From the NCBI GenBank assembly GCA_949739095.1, contig CATIYX010000275.1, positions 1-6,917 of the forward strand: 6,917 nucleotides of DNA, written 5' to 3'. The translations under genes were made by a program, and so were the position numbers. A model generated the notes under the pieces. It was given only the letters and a program-made list of their open reading frames with translations. It searched no databases and was not told the origin of the DNA. Positions 3,964-6,917 of the stretch are shown here, one piece after another. Position 1 is the stretch's first letter; each line of letters starts with the position of its first letter. This DNA is from an uncultured Clostridia bacterium. Its GTDB lineage: Bacteria > Bacillota > Clostridia > RUG12999.

Positions 3964-6783
3964 ATGATATCTTTTGAAGGTCGTTTGCCAAATTATATTC
4001 ATTGTCTCGGCGGAAAGATTGAAACGACAACGGAACAATATAAATATGGAACGCAAAGTTTGAAATGGGACTATCGGGACGGGTCACAGCTACGGATTCG
4101 TGTACCAATTGGATATGCGCCGATTACAGATGGTGATTTGGATCAGACGCGTTATGCCTGCGCATTATATATATTTGGAACTGGCAGCGGTGGTAAGTTA
4201 ACTGTTGCCTTTTACAAAGAGGGACAGGGGTGCTGCGCGTTTGACATTCAACTGGGATTCAAAGGCTGGCGAAGCGTGAGCGCAGGGTTTGACCGCGACA
4301 TGAAAGGAGAGCCGGTGTTCGGCATGGACGAGATGGTTCTGGAGATACGCGGCGGTGAAGGCTGCATATTGCTGGATGAAATCGTTCCGGCAAACCGTAT
4401 GGATTACCGTCACATTATGGCGAGTTATCAGACGCCGGACTTTCAGGTGAAGCTGGCGCCGATTGTCACGGACTGGAGCCTGAAAGATTGTTACCATGTG
4501 GACTATGTGGAAGAAGAGGACTTTGAACACATCCGCGATGTGATGTGCAACTACATTATGGAGGAATTCCCATGCAGTTTGTCGCGTCGGGATGAACTGC
4601 TCAGCGCCGTGGCTTCGCTGAATATTTCCGAGGGAGAATTTGGTCCTGTGGGTAAACGGATTGAATATGCAAAGCAGCGGGGACAAGTTGGCGCACCTGT
4701 CGGCAAACAGCGTGACGATTATGCGGACTTGCGCTGGGTTTCTGATTTGTTGCGCGATTTGGCGGTTTGTTATCGGACGAAACCGGATAAACATATGGAA
4801 GCGGCATATCTCAAATTGCTGCGTTTTTTGATGACGCAGGGATTTGTGGAGGGCAGCACTATGGGAACCCATTCCATTTTAGATTATGCACTGCGTCCAC
4901 TCTATCATTCGTTGCTGCTCATGCAGGATGCGATTCGCGCGGCAGGGTTTGCACCGGCGTTGGCAAACGCAATGCGTTGGTTTTTACATATGGGACGGCG
5001 CGGATTTTTGAAAGGGCAGCCGCGTGATTTTGCATCGGCAGATGATTTCAATAATCTTGCACAGGGAATGCTGATTGCCATTCTGTTCATGGAAACGCCG
5101 CAGCCGGCAGCAAACTGGCTGATGGCATACCGTGCATGGCTGACAGACAACATGCAGTTCACAGAGGGACTGCTGGACATGTTTAAAGAGGACGGGTGTA
5201 TTTACCATCATGCCGGGCACTATCTGGCATATGGGCAGGGCGCCATGTCGGGACTTGTGCCGGTGGTTTATGCTTTGACAGGGACAGCATATGACCTGCC
5301 ACTGCCGGCGTGGGAAAATATAAAATATGTGCTACTGAATATGCGTTTTCAATGTGGCAAGTTGGACTATCCGATTGCATTTTCCGGTAGACATCCGATA
5401 GGTACTTGGGCGTTGGATACGACGCCGTTTAAATATTTTGCACTCAGCGCACTGCGGCGGCGGGATGAAGAGATGGTGAGTGTGTATCTGCGTCTGATGG
5501 GCAAACCGCAGACACAGATGGATTATATTCTTTCCACGTTTGCCCGTCCTGAAAAAACACCGCAGGGCAACCGGTCCTATCCATATGCCTGTGCAAATGT
5601 ACACCGGCGCGGCAAATGGGCGGTTGTGACAAAAGGATTTTCTCGCTATCTTTGGGGCAGTGAGATTTATCAGGGCAGCAACATGTATGGTCGGTATCGT
5701 TCCTATGGTGTTGTGGAAATGGTGCATGAGGACGGTTTGCGTGCGAGCGGATTTTCTCATGATGGCTATGACTGGAATCGTTTTCCGGGTGCGACTACAG
5801 TTGTTTTGCCAATGGAGCAGTTGCGGGCACAGGTACATAATGTGGATGCACAAAGCGGGTTTGAAGAAATGCTGCTGGGTAGCGAGTCGTTTGCCGGCAG
5901 TGCGTCTCTGGATGGAAACGGTATGTTTTCCATGATTTTAACAGGACATCCCAAATATGACGGTTCCATGCGTGCGTATAAATCCGTATTTTTAATAGAT
6001 AATTTCATTTTACTGCTGGGCAGTGGCATTGAAAACAGCAGTCCGTTCGAAACGGAAACGACATTGTATCAAAACGTGATTCGCACAGGCGACATGCCGC
6101 CGAATCTTGGCGGCAAAATGATTACGGGTGAAGTTGTGATGAACGGCACCGATGTGCTGGAAGATAACCGTGGTCATAAATATTATCTGCCGGAGGGTAC
6201 TCGTGTCCGCCTGCACTGTGGCATACAAAAATCCATGAGTTCCACGGATACAGGAGAAACAGAGGGAGCATTTGCCGTCGGCAGCATTTTGCACGGTATC
6301 TCGCCTAAAAATGCAACTTATGTTTACGGCATTGGGATTGACGGTGCGCCGGAATTACCCTATCAAGTGTTGCAACAGGATGAACGGGCGCACGCGGCAA
6401 GGGTTGGAGAGGTGCTTTGTGCCGCACTGTTTGCGCCGGGAGAGACAGCAGGTATAGAGGTAGATGAGCCGCTTTTGCTGATGATGCGGCAGACGGAAAC
6501 AGGGATACGGATTGCAGTGTGCAACCCCGATTTGGGACTTTACGACGAAGACCCGACCCAGTTTAACGAATTGGGTATTCAACGTGAGGTCAGCGTATAT
6601 TCACGGAATTGGCTGAAAAATCCGGTGGCGACCAAGCGGGTACATATACGCCTGCCAGGGCTGTATTGTGACGCAGAGGGAGAGCCGCTGGAAAACAAAG
6701 GCGGAAAAACCTGTCTGGCATTGAACCTTAAAGGTGGAACTGTGGTGACACTGGATTTAATGCGTGTTGACTTAAGCGAATAG
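3964..6783 (+). CDS. Polysaccharide lyase family 8, chondroitin ABC lyase-like
   Basis: A 939-aa enzyme expected to cleave uronic-acid polysaccharides (chondroitin, dermatan or hyaluronan type) by beta-elimination, leaving unsaturated uronate ends. Domains in order: an N-terminal lyase beta-sandwich (about 1-150, starting ISFEG and including YGTQSLKWDY), an alpha/alpha toroid (about 180-480), a large beta-sandwich (about 500-800) and a C-terminal lyase domain (to about 930). Catalytic residues match Proteus vulgaris chondroitinase ABC I (His501, Tyr508, Arg560, Glu653): His416 and Tyr423 in HHAGHYLAY, Arg476 in SGRHP, Glu567 in WGSEIY. YGRYRSYGV and DWNRFPGATT are shared too. AGGAGG (3948-3953), ten bases before ATG 3964, fixes the start; an upstream GTG at 3847 would add a leader-encoded tail before the conserved ISFEG. 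There is no signal peptide, unlike typical secreted PL8 enzymes, so it probably acts in the cytosol on imported oligosaccharides. The exact substrate cannot be read from sequence. Confidence 0.95.
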   Translation: MISFEGRLPNYIHCLGGKIETTTEQYKYGTQSLKWDYRDGSQLRIRVPIGYAPITDGDLDQTRYACALYIFGTGSGGKLTVAFYKEGQGCCAFDIQLGFKGWRSVSAGFDRDMKGEPVFGMDEMVLEIRGGEGCILLDEIVPANRMDYRHIMASYQTPDFQVKLAPIVTDWSLKDCYHVDYVEEEDFEHIRDVMCNYIMEEFPCSLSRRDELLSAVASLNISEGEFGPVGKRIEYAKQRGQVGAPVGKQRDDYADLRWVSDLLRDLAVCYRTKPDKHMEAAYLKLLRFLMTQGFVEGSTMGTHSILDYALRPLYHSLLLMQDAIRAAGFAPALANAMRWFLHMGRRGFLKGQPRDFASADDFNNLAQGMLIAILFMETPQPAANWLMAYRAWLTDNMQFTEGLLDMFKEDGCIYHHAGHYLAYGQGAMSGLVPVVYALTGTAYDLPLPAWENIKYVLLNMRFQCGKLDYPIAFSGRHPIGTWALDTTPFKYFALSALRRRDEEMVSVYLRLMGKPQTQMDYILSTFARPEKTPQGNRSYPYACANVHRRGKWAVVTKGFSRYLWGSEIYQGSNMYGRYRSYGVVEMVHEDGLRASGFSHDGYDWNRFPGATTVVLPMEQLRAQVHNVDAQSGFEEMLLGSESFAGSASLDGNGMFSMILTGHPKYDGSMRAYKSVFLIDNFILLLGSGIENSSPFETETTLYQNVIRTGDMPPNLGGKMITGEVVMNGTDVLEDNRGHKYYLPEGTRVRLHCGIQKSMSSTDTGETEGAFAVGSILHGISPKNATYVYGIGIDGAPELPYQVLQQDERAHAARVGEVLCAALFAPGETAGIEVDEPLLLMMRQTETGIRIAVCNPDLGLYDEDPTQFNELGIQREVSVYSRNWLKNPVATKRVHIRLPGLYCDAEGEPLENKGGKTCLALNLKGGTVVTLDLMRVDLSE

Positions 6784-6917
6784 GCGGATAACATTTTTTT
6801 ACAGCGATATGGCAAATTTTGTAGAATTGTCAGCAGTTTTCGGGAAATATGGCGACTGAAGGGAATATGGCTCGCCTATGCTTATGTTAGATGGATATAA
6901 AAGAGCGCGCCTGCGTA
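6784..6917. other. Downstream flank with no recognised feature
   Basis: A run of seven T's (6794-6800) follows the lyase stop by ten bases, but no convincing stem precedes it. No clear terminator, promoter or gene start is seen before the window ends, so the lyase transcript may continue into a downstream gene. Confidence 0.5.

Noticed and set aside
3674..4108. Minus-strand frames of 144 and 103 codons over the lyase leader
   Set aside because: They are antisense to the promoter, leader and lyase start, have low-complexity composition, and lack ribosome binding sites and known domains.
6827..6855. Possible promoter with TTGTCA as -35
   Set aside because: No acceptable -10 box lies 16-19 bases downstream.

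Overview
The window looks like a piece of an anaerobic Firmicutes (Clostridia) chromosome, probably gut-associated. The evidence is strong AGGAGG-type ribosome binding sites, sigma-A promoters with extended -10 boxes, intrinsic terminators after most genes, a GTP-type PEP carboxykinase, and genes for breaking down uronic-acid polysaccharides. The taxon is an inference; no marker gene is present.

Layout. (1) 1-530: the C-terminal 175 codons of GTP-dependent phosphoenolpyruvate carboxykinase, closed by a terminator at 574-617. (2) 531-1005: a 475-base gap holding that terminator, an AT-rich imperfect inverted repeat (671-760) and a chain of hairpins (781-997). The chain looks like the decayed 3' end of an IS200/IS605-type tnpB gene with its omega-RNA, ending directly on the ribosome binding site of the next gene. 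(3) 1006-1662: a YesU-like DUF1961 protein. (4) 1716-1906: a near-consensus promoter, a yybP-ykoY (Mn2+) riboswitch and a switchable intrinsic terminator. These control (5) 1927-2871, a Ca2+/cation antiporter (CaCA) family membrane protein. (6) 2872-3244: a strong terminator and a perfect 19-bp hairpin. (7) 3245-3466, minus strand: a 73-aa Arc/MetJ-type ribbon-helix-helix protein, with a 30-base palindrome built on TGAATTCA just upstream that is a candidate autoregulatory operator. (8) 3657-3963: a strong promoter and a leader of about 270 nt. (9) 3964-6783: a 939-aa polysaccharide lyase family 8 enzyme of the chondroitin ABC lyase type with all four catalytic residues and no signal peptide. 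(10) 6784-6917: nothing recognisable.

How the parts fit. The genes are mostly separate transcription units rather than one operon. YesU and the PL8 lyase both point to glycosaminoglycan or other uronate-polysaccharide use, and both lack export signals, so they probably act on imported oligosaccharides. The antiporter is a metal-homeostasis unit on its own manganese switch. The best candidates for new biology are the orphan omega-RNA-like leader of yesU, the small repressor with its palindrome, the long leader of the lyase, and the fully traceable on/off logic of the riboswitch.
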